Shown: positions 1 to 10,217 of the stretch, in pieces | Position numbering within the stretch: the first letter of the stretch is position 1 | How the letters are laid out: every line of letters starts with the position of its first letter | Origin: Cryobacterium arcticum | Lineage (GTDB): Bacteria; Actinomycetota; Actinomycetes; Actinomycetales; Microbacteriaceae | Length of the DNA: 64,000 nt | Assembly (NCBI RefSeq): GCF_003185895.1 | Contig: NZ_QHLY01000012.1 | Coordinates: 1,426,001 to 1,490,000, forward strand | Reading direction: 5' to 3' | The notes under the pieces: model-generated | What the model saw: only the letters and a program-made list of their open reading frames with translations | Told to the model about the DNA's origin: nothing | The model's database searches: none | Made by a program: the position numbers and the translations under genes

Positions 1-763
1 TGTCGGCCAGGGCCAGGGCCTGGCGGCCGAGCTCGATGCTGCGGTCGGCATCGCCGAGCGCCTGGTGCACCATCGAGGAGCGGCTGAGCGCCCAGAACTC
101 CGCGGTGTGGCTGCCGCAGGCGCGGGCGGCTTCGAGAGCGCCGAGCACGTGTTGCAGCGCCGGCTCTTCCAGCGCCGTCTCGTGGAACGCCAGCGCGAGG
201 GTGCAGTGCACGGTCGACTGCGCCAGCAGGTCGCCGCTGGCGGTGAGGTACTCCAGCGCGAGCAGGCCGTTGAGCACGGATGCCTCGAACTCGCCCAGCC
301 GTAACCGGTGGCCGGAGAGCAGCTGCCGGGCCCTGGCCTGCTGGGCCGGGGTGATCGACTCGTCGGCGAGAACCTGTTCGGCGTGCGCGGCGCCCTGGTG
401 GTGCTTGCCGTCGCGGTTGGCCTGAGCGCTCTCATCGAGCAGCTGGTTGATGGCGGAGCGTCGGGACGGCGCGAGTGTTCCGGAGCGGGTGGACGGAACC
501 GAACGGGCCGAGGCAGCGTCATCCGGGGTGGGCGGGGCGGTCACCACCGGCGCGGGCAGGACGGCGCTGTCAGCTGGTGCGGGGAGGTCGGCGAGGTCGA
601 CGAATCCGCCCGGCAGGGTGGGGTCGATCGACGCCTCGGCGTCGGTGATGGCGTCGGCCATGGCGTCGGCAGCGGCCAGGATGGCGTCGCCCGGTACCTC
701 GGTCTCAGCGGGCGTCGTGGCACCGGCGGGCAGCGGCTCCACGGTGTCGCCGGGGGCGGTCAC
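1..763 (-). CDS. TPR-repeat protein, N-terminal part (runs off the left edge)
   Basis: The reading frame stays open on the minus strand from a GTG at 763 to the window edge, giving 254 residues. The start is supported by a GGAGG ribosome binding site at 770-774. Residues 1 to about 100 are low-complexity and rich in Ala, Pro, Asp and Thr. From about residue 108 the sequence becomes helical with TPR-like spacing: an alanine/leucine-rich series of helix pairs that includes LGALEAARACGSHTAEFWAL and ALGDADRSIELGRQALALAD. In actinobacteria such N-terminal TPR arrays are often joined to GGDEF or regulatory domains, but the C-terminus lies outside the window, so no function can be given. Its promoter should lie in 764-1043. 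Confidence 0.7.
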   Translation of the reverse strand, partial: MTAPGDTVEPLPAGATTPAETEVPGDAILAAADAMADAITDAEASIDPTLPGGFVDLADLPAPADSAVLPAPVVTAPPTPDDAASARSVPSTRSGTLAPSRRSAINQLLDESAQANRDGKHHQGAAHAEQVLADESITPAQQARARQLLSGHRLRLGEFEASVLNGLLALEYLTASGDLLAQSTVHCTLALAFHETALEEPALQHVLGALEAARACGSHTAEFWALSRSSMVHQALGDADRSIELGRQALALAD

Positions 764-1043
764 CGCGGACCTCCGTGTTGTGTCACGGAGACGGTTGTGT
801 GCGGCAGACGGAACGGGCCGCCCGCTCGTCTCGGCGGGAGGCTTCGTGATGGTACGCCCGGTGCGTTCACAACTGGAATCCCCAAACTGCTCGTACTGTC
901 GAACCTAGCAGCGTGATAGCGCCGCTCTTTCAGATCCAGCTGGAGATGCCAACCCCCCGTTCAGGTGCCCTTTTCGGCGGCGTGCGCCCTACGCCGCAGC
1001 CCTGCCCGCGTGGGTCGGGCCGCGCCGGCCAGGCAGAATCGCG

Positions 1044-1442
1044 TCAAGTGCACGAAACAGTCGCGGCGACCTGCAGGCGGTTGAGGTGGTACGTCCAGCC
1101 TGATCGGTGCTCGAACGTGGCGGCCTTATCCAGCCCGGACTCGCGCACGGTGACTATCGACCCGCCGCCGTTAGCCGTCCTGACCTCCCAGTGCACGTGC
1201 GTTTCCGCATCGCCGGGCGCTGCCCAGGCGAAGGAAAGGAGGCGTGGCGGAACCACCTCGACATTCCAGCCGCTGGCGACACCCTCGTTGCCGGCGTCGT
1301 CACGCCAGTGCTCGGTCAGGGGCGCACCCACGGCGGTGTCGAACGCGAGATCTGGCCACCACGTGCCGCGGTCATCCGTGAGCAGCGCCCAGGTGTCGAT
1401 CACGCTGACCGGCAGCGCGATCTCGACGACGACGGTAGACAC
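1044..1442 (-). CDS. SRPBCC/AHSA1-like domain protein
   Basis: A 132-residue protein with the layout of an SRPBCC (START/Bet v1-like, AHSA1 subgroup) ligand-binding fold. It has an N-terminal beta strand with the pattern VEIALPVSVIDTWALLTD, a middle region ending in LSFAWAAPGDAE, and a C-terminal helix RSGWTYHLNRLQ. Such proteins bind hydrophobic ligands or act as small polyketide-cyclase-like proteins; the ligand here is unknown. The GTG start lies only two bases beyond the TAG stop of the upstream LLM oxidoreductase, so the two are almost certainly co-transcribed and translationally coupled. No signal peptide or membrane segment is visible. Confidence 0.75.
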   Translation of the reverse strand: MSTVVVEIALPVSVIDTWALLTDDRGTWWPDLAFDTAVGAPLTEHWRDDAGNEGVASGWNVEVVPPRLLSFAWAAPGDAETHVHWEVRTANGGGSIVTVRESGLDKAATFEHRSGWTYHLNRLQVAATVSCT

Positions 1443-1444
1443 GC

Positions 1445-2464
1445 CTATCGCCAGCCGAGTCCAGGGGCCACGTATCGGAGAACCGAGTCGAGCAACTGCG
1501 TGTTGAAGTCCACGCCGAGCTGGTTGGGCACCGTGATGTGCACGGTGTCGGCGGCCTGCACCGCGGCATCCTGGGCCAGCTGCTCGATGAGCACATCGGG
1601 TTCGCCGATGTAGCTCTTGCCGAACCGGGCCAGGCCGCCGTCGAGGTGGCCCACCTGGTCGCGGTTGTCGGCCTGGGCACGCAGGCCGAAGAAGCGACGA
1701 TCCTGGTCGGTCACGAGCGGCAGGATGCTGCGGCTCACCGCCACCCGCGGCGTGCCGGGGTGGCCGGCGTCGGCCCAGGCCTGCCGGAAGATGGCGATCT
1801 GTTCTGCCTGCAAATCACCGAAGTCGGCGCCCGTGTCTTCGGTGAGCAGGGTCGAGCTCATCAGGTTCATGCCCTGCTCGCCGGTCCACTTGGCGGTGGC
1901 GCGGGTGCCGGAGCCCCACCAGATGCGCTCGGAGAGGCCGGGCGACTGCGGCTGGATGGCGAGCCGCCCGGTGTGGCCGGTGAGCTGCGGGTTCGCGTTG
2001 GCGACGCCGGCCCCGGCGATGGCGGCGCGGAACTGGGCGGTGCGCTCGCGGGCGTCATCCGCGTCGGTCTGGCCCGGTGCGGGCACGTGCCCGAAGGCCT
2101 CGGCGCCGCGCAGCGCGGTCTCGGGTGAACCGCGGCTGAGGCCCAGCTGCAACCGGCCGTTGCTGATCAGGTCGGTGATCGCGGCCTCTTCGGCCATATA
2201 GAGCGGGTTTTCGTAGCGCATGTCGATCACGCCGGTGCCCAGCTCGATGCGGCTGGTGCGGGCGGCCATCGCGGCCAGCAGGGGGAACGGGGACGCCAGT
2301 TGCGGCGCGAAGTGGTGCACGCGCACCGAGGCGCTGTCCACACCGATCTCCTCGGCCGCCACGGCCAACTCCACGGTCTGCAGCAGCGCGTCTTGCGCGG
2401 TGCGCACGAGCGAGCCCGGCACCGCCTGGTAATGGCCGAAGGAGAGGAACCCGATGTGCTTCAT
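1445..2464 (-). CDS. LLM-class flavin-dependent oxidoreductase
   Basis: A 339-residue luciferase-like monooxygenase of the bacterial FMN/F420 type. The start is placed at MKHIGFLSFGHY, where the conserved first beta strand begins; a longer frame upstream to 2575 has no conserved content. Family hallmarks visible are EEIGVDSASVRVHHFAPQLA near residue 40, the segment TSRIELGTGVIDMRYENPL, and GRLQLGLSRGSPETALRGAE. These enzymes use reduced flavin or F420 to oxidise small organic substrates; the substrate cannot be read from sequence. It is followed two bases later by the SRPBCC gene and faces a HAD hydrolase across a 128-bp divergent gap. Confidence 0.88.
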   Translation of the reverse strand: MKHIGFLSFGHYQAVPGSLVRTAQDALLQTVELAVAAEEIGVDSASVRVHHFAPQLASPFPLLAAMAARTSRIELGTGVIDMRYENPLYMAEEAAITDLISNGRLQLGLSRGSPETALRGAEAFGHVPAPGQTDADDARERTAQFRAAIAGAGVANANPQLTGHTGRLAIQPQSPGLSERIWWGSGTRATAKWTGEQGMNLMSSTLLTEDTGADFGDLQAEQIAIFRQAWADAGHPGTPRVAVSRSILPLVTDQDRRFFGLRAQADNRDQVGHLDGGLARFGKSYIGEPDVLIEQLAQDAAVQAADTVHITVPNQLGVDFNTQLLDSVLRYVAPGLGWR

Positions 2465-2592
2465 AGTGCGTGCAGCGTTCCCCGGTGGCGCCGTATTCCC
2501 GCCCGCGGTGGCCACCGACCCGACGGATGCACAGGGCGGATGTGATCGGGTCGCTACCAGCGCGATCTGCCGCATGCTGGCAAGCTGTGGGC

Positions 2593-3327
2593 ATGCGTCA
2601 TTTGTTTCTCGACTTCTTCGGCACTCTCGTCGACTACTCCGATTCCCGCGCGGGACAGGGGTACACCGACACGCATGCCAGCATGCTCGCGCTGGGCGCG
2701 ACCGGCGCCGAGCACGAGACCGCCACCGCCTGGTTGCAGGCCTTCCACCAGCTCAACGATGAGGCCACCGACGACATGCGGGAGTTCTCGATGGAGGAGC
2801 TCTCCCGCCGCGCGATTGTGCGGTTGCTGGGCCGGGAGCCCGACGCCGCCGAGATCGCCGACGGCGCCGCGAGCAACATGGCCGACTGGGAACGCGGGGT
2901 GGTGCTCATTCCCGGCATGGCCCAGACCCTGCAGGAACTGAGCCAGAGTTTCACCCTCACGATCGTTTCGAACACGCACAGCGCATCCGTGGTGCCCCGT
3001 CAGTTGGGCGCGATGGGCGCCGCCGGCTCGATCAGCCACATCGTCACGTCGCTCGAGGTGGGCTACCGCAAACCCCACCCGGCGATCTACCAGGCCGCTC
3101 TCGAGCTGGCGGAGGCGAAGGCCGAGCAGGTGATCTTCGTCGGCGACACCTGGGATGCCGACTTCGACGGACCGCGCGCCCAGGGCATGGAGGCAGTGCT
3201 GGTGCACCCCGACGCCCGGGACGGCGTGCCGGAGACCCGCCGGGTCACCTCGGTGCTCGAGCTGCCCGACCTGCTCGCGTTCCGCTACCCGAGCACCCGC
3301 CCCCTCGGCACCCGCGGGGCTGCATAA
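2593..3327 (+). CDS. HAD-superfamily hydrolase
   Basis: A 244-residue HAD hydrolase. Motif I is FLDFFGTLVDY, with the nucleophile Asp at residue 7. The second position of the usual DxD is Phe, which is more like the DxYGT of haloacid dehalogenases than a typical phosphatase, so phosphatase activity should not be assumed. Motif II is TIVSNTHS, motif III is the Lys in YRKPHPAIY, and motif IV is FVGDTWDADFDGPRA. The start was chosen at the ATG immediately before motif I; the frame extends upstream into the divergent LLM gene without conserved residues. It ends 12 bp before the convergent ABC permease. Confidence 0.87.
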   Translation: MRHLFLDFFGTLVDYSDSRAGQGYTDTHASMLALGATGAEHETATAWLQAFHQLNDEATDDMREFSMEELSRRAIVRLLGREPDAAEIADGAASNMADWERGVVLIPGMAQTLQELSQSFTLTIVSNTHSASVVPRQLGAMGAAGSISHIVTSLEVGYRKPHPAIYQAALELAEAKAEQVIFVGDTWDADFDGPRAQGMEAVLVHPDARDGVPETRRVTSVLELPDLLAFRYPSTRPLGTRGAA

Positions 3328-3338
3328 CTCCTGCTGGT

Positions 3339-4109
3339 TCAACCGCGCAGCGGCGCCCAGCGCAGGGCCAGCCAGCCCAGTGCGAAGGCCAGCACGGCCG
3401 GCACGAGCAGGGCAGCGAAGAGGCTCGCGGTGGACAGCCCGAACAGCCAGTCGATGATCGGCGGGGCTGTGCCGGTGAGCACCGCGAACGCGACGATGCC
3501 GATCAGCACCACCGCCACGGCCACCCAGAGCACCACCATGCCGAGCGCCCGCCAGCGGGCGTAGACCGCGGCGAACGCCGAGGTGACGGCGAAGATCAGC
3601 AGCTGCAGGCTGAACAGCGACAGCCAGACCGTGCCGACCCCGGCATCCGCGAACCAGAGCGCGGTGAAGTGGTGGAAGGTGACACCGGCGGCGTTGATGG
3701 CGCGTTCGATCTCGGTGAGGATCGCCCAGCCGGTGGCGTTGAACGCCGCCATCGCGACGTAGGTGAGCAGTGTGCCCAGGGCATATTCCCGCCGGGTGAT
3801 GCTGAAGCCCAGCGCGAACGGGAAGACCGCGTTCACGGCCTGCACCCCCACGACGGCGAGGTACCACAGCGGCGAGAGCACCGCCCAGCTGTAGCCCATG
3901 CCCTCGAGGGCGACCTGCTGGTCTGGGCCGGACACCGACGCGACGATCAACAGCGCCACGATGATGGAGATGCCCAGCGCCACCGCGGTGATGATCCACG
4001 GGATGCCGATATAGGTGACGCGGTTGACCAGGTGCAGCCGCATCACGTTGGTGATCCGGCGCGGCGTGCCCGTGCGTGCAACCGCGGGGTCAGTGCTGAT
4101 GGCAGTCAT
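3339..4109 (-). CDS. ABC transporter permease, GntR-ABC module
   Basis: A 256-residue polytopic membrane protein with about six hydrophobic segments (for example IPWIITAVALGISIIVALLI near the N-terminus and AALLVPAVLAFALGWLAL at the C-terminus). It is the last gene of a three-gene minus-strand unit, GntR regulator, ATPase, permease, starting 10 bp after the ATPase stop. This organisation is the YtrA/YtrB-like arrangement, in which the permease lacks an EAA importer loop and substrate-binding partner and the module usually responds to cell-envelope stress or antimicrobial compounds. That role is inferred from organisation; the substrate is unknown. Confidence 0.85.
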   Translation of the reverse strand: MTAISTDPAVARTGTPRRITNVMRLHLVNRVTYIGIPWIITAVALGISIIVALLIVASVSGPDQQVALEGMGYSWAVLSPLWYLAVVGVQAVNAVFPFALGFSITRREYALGTLLTYVAMAAFNATGWAILTEIERAINAAGVTFHHFTALWFADAGVGTVWLSLFSLQLLIFAVTSAFAAVYARWRALGMVVLWVAVAVVLIGIVAFAVLTGTAPPIIDWLFGLSTASLFAALLVPAVLAFALGWLALRWAPLRG

Positions 4110-4119
4110 TTCGGGCTCC

Positions 4120-5034
4120 TCACTCGTAAGCGACCGACGCCACGGCGGGTCGCCGATCGGGATGTGTGCTCAGGTCGACGATCAATTGCTGGAACGAGAC
4201 CGGCGCGATCTCGAGGCCGGCCGCGGTGGCGGCACGGTGGTCGGCGGGGGTGAGCCGGCCGGAGATCGTGACGGTGGCCAGGCCGCCGAGGGTGTCGCGG
4301 TGCAGCACCCGGCGACCCTCGGCGAAACTGTCGACGTCGCCGGCCCGGCCGGCCACGGCCGAGGCACTGCCGCGCAGGCTCTCGGCATCCTGGTCGAGCA
4401 GCAGCCGGCCCTCGTCGAGCACCAGCACGTGCTCGAGCAAGTTGCTCACCTCGTCGATCAGGTGGGTCGAGAGCAGGATCGTGCGGGGATTCTCGGCGTA
4501 GTCGGCCAGCAGGGCGTCATAGAAGATCTGCCGGGCCACGGCATCCAGGCCCAGGTACGGTTCGTCGAAGATCGTGATCGGCGCCCGGCTGGCCAGGCCC
4601 AGGATCACACCGAGGGCGGACTGCTGGCCGCGGGAGAGCTTCTTCACGTCGCGCTTGAGCGGCAACCGGAACTTGTCGACCAGTGCGTCGGCGAAGGCGG
4701 CATCCCAGTTGGCGAAGAACCAGGGCGCCCCGGCCAGCACATGCCTGGCGTGATAGCCGTCGGGGTAGCGCTGGCCCTCGGAGACGAAGCAGATCTGCTG
4801 CAGCACGGCGCTGTTCTCCACCGGGTTCTCGCCGAACATGCGGGCGGTGCCGCTGCTGGGGAAGTCCTGGCCGGTCAGCATGCGCATCAGGGTGGTCTTG
4901 CCGGCGCCGTTGCGGCCGAGCAGGCCGCAGATGATGTCGGGCTGCAGGGCGAACGAGACGTTCTGGAGCGCCGCGACGTCCCGATAGCTGCGGGTGAGGT
5001 CATCCACCTGGATGACGGGGTTCTGGCTGGTCAC
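4120..5034 (-). CDS. ABC transporter ATP-binding protein, GntR-ABC module
   Basis: A 304-residue ABC ATPase. The Walker A motif GRNGAGKT is at residues 40-47, the signature is LSRGQ at 133-137 (Arg replacing the first Gly of LSGGQ), and Walker B is ITIFDEP with the catalytic Glu at 158. The H-loop is in LLSTHLIDEVSNL. The C-terminal 80 residues form a family-typical extension. The start is a GTG that overlaps the TGA of the GntR gene as GTGA, showing translational coupling. It should pair with the downstream permease to form an exporter-type complex. Confidence 0.92.
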   Translation of the reverse strand: MTSQNPVIQVDDLTRSYRDVAALQNVSFALQPDIICGLLGRNGAGKTTLMRMLTGQDFPSSGTARMFGENPVENSAVLQQICFVSEGQRYPDGYHARHVLAGAPWFFANWDAAFADALVDKFRLPLKRDVKKLSRGQQSALGVILGLASRAPITIFDEPYLGLDAVARQIFYDALLADYAENPRTILLSTHLIDEVSNLLEHVLVLDEGRLLLDQDAESLRGSASAVAGRAGDVDSFAEGRRVLHRDTLGGLATVTISGRLTPADHRAATAAGLEIAPVSFQQLIVDLSTHPDRRPAVASVAYE

Positions 5035-5384
5035 GATGTCTCCTCCTCGATGAGTTGGCTGATCTGGTGGGGTGTGATGCCCAGGCTCGCGGCTTCGGCG
5101 AGCATCGGCGCGATGTACTCCAGGACGAACATCTCGCGGCGCCGGGCGCTGATGCGCTCCCGGGCGCCGGCGGCCACGAACATGCCGATCCCGCGACGCT
5201 TGTAGAGGATGCCCTGCTCGACGAGCAGATTCACGCCCTTGCCGGCGGTGGCCGGGTTGATGCGGTAGTACAGGGCGAATTCATTGGTGGAGGGCACCTG
5301 GCCCTCCTCGCTGAGCGCACCGGTGAGGATGTCGTTCTCGACCCGTTCCGCGATCTGCTGGAAGATCGGTCGGCCTTCGTCCAT
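5031..5384 (-). CDS. GntR-family (YtrA-type) transcriptional regulator
   Basis: A 117-residue protein with an N-terminal winged helix: FQQIAERVENDILTGAL, then PSTNEFALYYRINPATAGKG as recognition helix, then GILYKRRGIGMFV as wing. It is followed by a short helical C-terminal tail of about 40 residues, the size characteristic of the YtrA subfamily that sits in front of ABC genes. The ATG at 5384 is preferred over the adjacent GTG at 5387 because an AGGA box lies six bases before the ATG. A 28-bp inverted repeat begins 16 bp upstream and is the obvious autoregulatory operator. Confidence 0.9.
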   Translation of the reverse strand: MDEGRPIFQQIAERVENDILTGALSEEGQVPSTNEFALYYRINPATAGKGVNLLVEQGILYKRRGIGMFVAAGARERISARRREMFVLEYIAPMLAEAASLGITPHQISQLIEEETS

Positions 5385-5400
5385 CACAGTTCCTGCCTCA

Positions 5401-5428
5401 GTGGTTGGTTACTCAACTAATGAACCAC
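5401..5428. promoter_or_regulatory. Inverted repeat, probable GntR/YtrA operator
   Basis: The arms GTGGTT (5401-5406) and AACCAC (5423-5428) are perfect complements, with additional matching inner triplets TTA (5409-5411) and TAA (5418-5420). The site lies directly upstream of the GntR start and on the divergent side of the GNAT gene. YtrA-type regulators usually bind an inverted repeat in this position and repress their own ABC operon. Confidence 0.6.
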
Positions 5429-5493
5429 AGAACCGGACACCCCGCAAGAGCCAGTTTCGGCACCCGGCCCCGGCAAGTCGGTATGCTCGGCGG

Positions 5494-5999
5494 ATGGTTA
5501 CAGAGGCGTACAGCATCCGTCGCACCGGGCCGGACGACTGGCGCGAACTGCGCGACCTCCGCCTGGAAATGCTGCGGGACACCCCCATCGCGTTCGGCGA
5601 GACTGTGGAAGACGCCATCACCCACTCTGAGGCCGAATGGCGGATGCGCGGGGCCCGCGGTTCCGCCGAACACACCATCGCCCTGGTTGCGATCGACACG
5701 GCAGGGCGATGGGTGGGCACGATGGGCGGTTACGTGCCCGACCCGGCCACCGGCGCCCTGCTCGTGGGCGTGTACGTCTCCCCCACACACCGCGGCCGGG
5801 AGGCCGGCGTGTTCGACCGCCTGATGCTCGCGGTCGAGGACTGGGCCCGCACCGAGGGTGACACCCTCACCCTGCACGTGCACGAAGACAACTCCCGTGC
5901 CCGCGCCGCCTACCTGCGCCGCGGTTTCGTCGAGACCGGTCGCCGGGTGCCGTACGTGCTCGACGCCGGGGCGCAGGAGATCGAGATGGTCAAGCGGCT

Positions 6000-6003
<4 letters not shown>
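5494..6003 (+). CDS. GNAT-family N-acetyltransferase
   Basis: A 169-residue GCN5-related acetyltransferase. The acetyl-CoA loop is seen in LLVGVYVSPTHRGREAGVFD (V/I-x-x-x-x-R/Q-G-x-G/A pattern), preceded by the beta strand GRWVGTMGGYV. The C-terminal strand-helix-strand TLHVHEDNSRARAAYLRRGF carries the usual asparagine and YLRRGF tail. The acceptor is unknown. The start at 5494 is preferred because TATGCT lies exactly six bases before it, consistent with a leaderless transcript; the frame extends upstream to 5284 without conserved residues. Its stop codon overlaps the stop of the convergent DUF2207 gene within a shared CTAG. Confidence 0.88.
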
Positions 6004-8029
<2,026 letters not shown>

Positions 8030-8033
<4 letters not shown>

Positions 8034-8434
8034 CCTCCCGAGCCTAGTGACCCCCTCACGGCGAGGTTGTCGACCCGTCGTTCCACGACGGCTCCATCGG
8101 GGAACACCCCGGCCAAGGCCATGAGCTCATCGATGAACTCCTCAACCGACCGACTGGTGCAGCACAGGCACCACTCCTGCCGATCGAAGCTGGCTGTCAA
8201 GGCCGCTTCATACTCGGCGCGAGTGAGATCTGGGATCTCCCGCACGAGCGCAGTAGTGGTGTAGTTGTTCGAGCTCAGTCCCGAAAACGATCGCCCGCAC
8301 TCGCACGGTCCATCGGGGCGTCGTCGGCTGGCAGGGCAGACATCCCTCAGCCAGACGAGTTCTCCGTCGACGCAGTGGGTGAAATCACTGGCCCGCGTGC
8401 CCTGGGTCGCCGAGGTCGCCACGAATACCCTCAT
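8030..8434 (-). CDS. Cysteine-containing conserved hypothetical protein
   Basis: A 134-residue protein that I recognise only as a conserved actinobacterial hypothetical. Visible features are an N-terminal MRVFVATSATQGTRASDF followed by a Cys, a DVC...CECG cluster around residues 32-47, and a CLCC motif near residue 92. Six cysteines in a small cytosolic protein suggest a structural metal site, but this is inference. A GGAGC box precedes the ATG. It is coupled to the DUF2207 gene through a GTGA overlap, so the two form an operon. Confidence 0.7.
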
Positions 8435-8508
8435 GATCTGCTCCGTTTTCTCGGCACGAGGGTGAATGAGTAGGTGGCGTCAGGCTAGACCGGGCCACCG
8501 ACATCCGG

Positions 8509-9486
8509 TCAGAAGCCCTCGGGCACGTGCGGCCGGTACGGGGCCGCGAGGCGGGCCAGTTCCTCGTCGCTGAGGGTGAGGTCGACCGAGGCGACGGCAT
8601 CCTCAAGGTGATGCGCCTGGGTGGCGCCCACGATCGGCGAGGTCACCGCCGGCTGCTGACGCACCCAGGCCAGCGCCACCTGCGCCCGCGGCACGCCGCG
8701 TTCGGCGGCCACCTCGGCCACGACATCGGCGATCGCCCGGTCGCCCTCTTCGTGCTGCTTGTAGAGGGTCTGGCCGAAGTTGTCGGTTTCGGACCGACTG
8801 GTGGTGTCGTCCCAGTCGCGGGTGAGTTTGCCGCGGGCCAGCGGGCTCCACGGCAACACGCCGACGCCCTGGTCGAGGCAATACGGGTGCATCTCGCGCT
8901 CTTCCTCGCGGTTGATCAGGTTGTATTGGTCTTGCATCGAGACGAACCGGGTGAATCCGTTCAGGTCGGCGGTGTGCTGGGCGGTGGCAAACTGCCAGGC
9001 GTACATCGACGAGGCCCCGATGTAGCGGGCCTTGCCGGCCTTGACCACGTCGTGCAGCGCCTCCATGGTCTCCGTGATCGGGGTCAGCGGGTCCCAGCGG
9101 TGGATCTGGTACAGGTCGACGTAGTCGGTGCCCAGCCGGGTGAGGCTGTGGTCGATCTCGCTCAGGATGGCGCGGCGCGACAGCCCGGCACCGTTCGGGC
9201 CCGGCCGCATGCGGCCGTGCACCTTGGTGGCCAGCACGACCTCGTCGCGGGTGGCGAGGTCGCGCAGCGCACGGCCCACGATCTCCTCGCTGCTGCCGTC
9301 GGAGTACACATTCGCGGTGTCGAAGGTGGTGATGCCGGCATCCAGCGCCTGCTTGATCAGCGGCCGGCTGACCTCTTCGGGCAGGGTCCAGGAGTGGTTG
9401 CCGCGCATCGGGTTGCCGAAGCTCATGCAGCCGAGGGTGATTGCCGAGACCTCGAGGCCGGTGGTGCCCAGGCGTACGTATTTCAT
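8509..9486 (-). CDS. Aldo/keto reductase
   Basis: A 325-residue NADPH-dependent aldo/keto reductase. The catalytic tetrad is visible as Asp56 and Tyr61 in FDTANVYSDGSSEE, Lys88 in LATKVHGR and His129 in LYQIHRWD. The NADPH-binding part is seen in the late SPIVGATQAHHLEDAVASVD segment. It belongs to the YajO/potassium-channel-beta-like branch that reduces aldehydes and ketones; the substrate is unknown. GAAAGG lies about 13 bp before the ATG. It appears monocistronic. Confidence 0.92.
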   Translation of the reverse strand: MKYVRLGTTGLEVSAITLGCMSFGNPMRGNHSWTLPEEVSRPLIKQALDAGITTFDTANVYSDGSSEEIVGRALRDLATRDEVVLATKVHGRMRPGPNGAGLSRRAILSEIDHSLTRLGTDYVDLYQIHRWDPLTPITETMEALHDVVKAGKARYIGASSMYAWQFATAQHTADLNGFTRFVSMQDQYNLINREEEREMHPYCLDQGVGVLPWSPLARGKLTRDWDDTTSRSETDNFGQTLYKQHEEGDRAIADVVAEVAAERGVPRAQVALAWVRQQPAVTSPIVGATQAHHLEDAVASVDLTLSDEELARLAAPYRPHVPEGF

Positions 9487-9625
9487 CAGGAGGCCTTTCG
9501 AGAGCTGGCGGGACGGCGCGCAGGTGTGCCTGCGGGGCCATTCCTCACCCTAGGCGCGCGCGCCGCCGTTGTCACCGGGCGGGCGGCGCTAGCCGGTGGG
9601 CCACCGCCACCGCTACGCTCCAACC

Positions 9626-10030
9626 ATGGTCGACCGTCACCGTTCCGTCGAGGAGTTCCTCGCCGCCCAGCCCGAGGACCGCCGCAGACTCGTCGAGGCG
9701 CTGCGCACCCTCGTGCGCGAGGCGAGCCCGGACGCGCAGGAGATCGTCAAGTGGAACTCCCCCAGCTACGTTCTCGACGGGGTCGATCAGGCCACCATCA
9801 ACGCGCAGGGTAGAGGGGCGGTGCGCCTGATTCTGCACCGGGGCGCCACCACCGCCGAGAACACGGATGCCGCATCCGCGTTCACCGGCGACCCGCTCGG
9901 TCTGCTCACCTGGCACTCCGATATTCGGGCGAGCCTGCCCGTGACCGACCTGGCCGACCTCGCGGCGAAGCGCGACGCGGCCCTGGCGGTGGTGCGGGCC
10001 TGGCTCACGCCCGGGGCCTTCCCGGCGTAG
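9626..10030 (+). CDS. DUF1801 domain protein
   Basis: A 134-residue protein of the DUF1801 (YdhG-like) family, shown by SVEEFLAAQPEDRRRLVEAL, the segment EIVKWNSPSYVLDG and RLILHRGA. The biochemical role of the family is not settled. The ATG at 9626 is chosen because the conserved domain begins there and a TACGCT box (9614-9619) sits exactly six bases upstream, suggesting a leaderless mRNA. It is convergent with the MFS gene, with a 64-bp palindromic repeat between them. Confidence 0.85.
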   Translation: MVDRHRSVEEFLAAQPEDRRRLVEALRTLVREASPDAQEIVKWNSPSYVLDGVDQATINAQGRGAVRLILHRGATTAENTDAASAFTGDPLGLLTWHSDIRASLPVTDLADLAAKRDAALAVVRAWLTPGAFPA

Positions 10031-10100
10031 CCCGCCGCTGCCGCCCTCGTATGCTCGCGGGCGGGGCCGCTCGCGCGGTGGCGCAGCCCGTGCCGGGAGA

Positions 10101-10164
10101 TACGCGGGTCAGGCGCCGGTTCGCCCGTGGCGCGCCACCCGCGAAACGGCGCCGCACCCGCGTA
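10101..10164. repeat. 64-bp palindromic intergenic repeat, copy 1
   Basis: An imperfect 64-bp palindrome centred on GGCGCGCC at 10129-10136. The outer arms are TACGCGGGT and ACCCGCGTA, the middle arms GGCGCCG and CGGCGCC, and the inner arms CGTGGCGCG and CGCGCCACC. It lies between two convergent gene ends (DUF1801 and MFS). Three further copies at 37275-37338, 40801-40864 and 58035-58098 have the same length and axis. Confidence 0.85.
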
Positions 10165-10217
10165 GCTCTTGACGCAGGCCAGCGGCCGGTGCCCCGGAGC
10201 CCTCCGCACCGAACCAG

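Noticed and set aside
764-1043. Gene or structured RNA in the gap before the TPR gene
   Set aside because: No convincing reading frame, promoter pair or hairpin was seen beyond the ribosome binding site of the TPR gene.
1867-2058. Long antisense frames over the LLM, FAD-monooxygenase, EF-G-like and GGDEF-EAL genes
   Set aside because: They show the His/Arg/Pro/Gly-rich composition of antisense frames in high-GC genes, with no recognisable domain.
10101-10164. 64-bp palindrome as a simple rho-independent terminator
   Set aside because: None of the four copies is followed by a T-run, and one copy lies between divergent genes.
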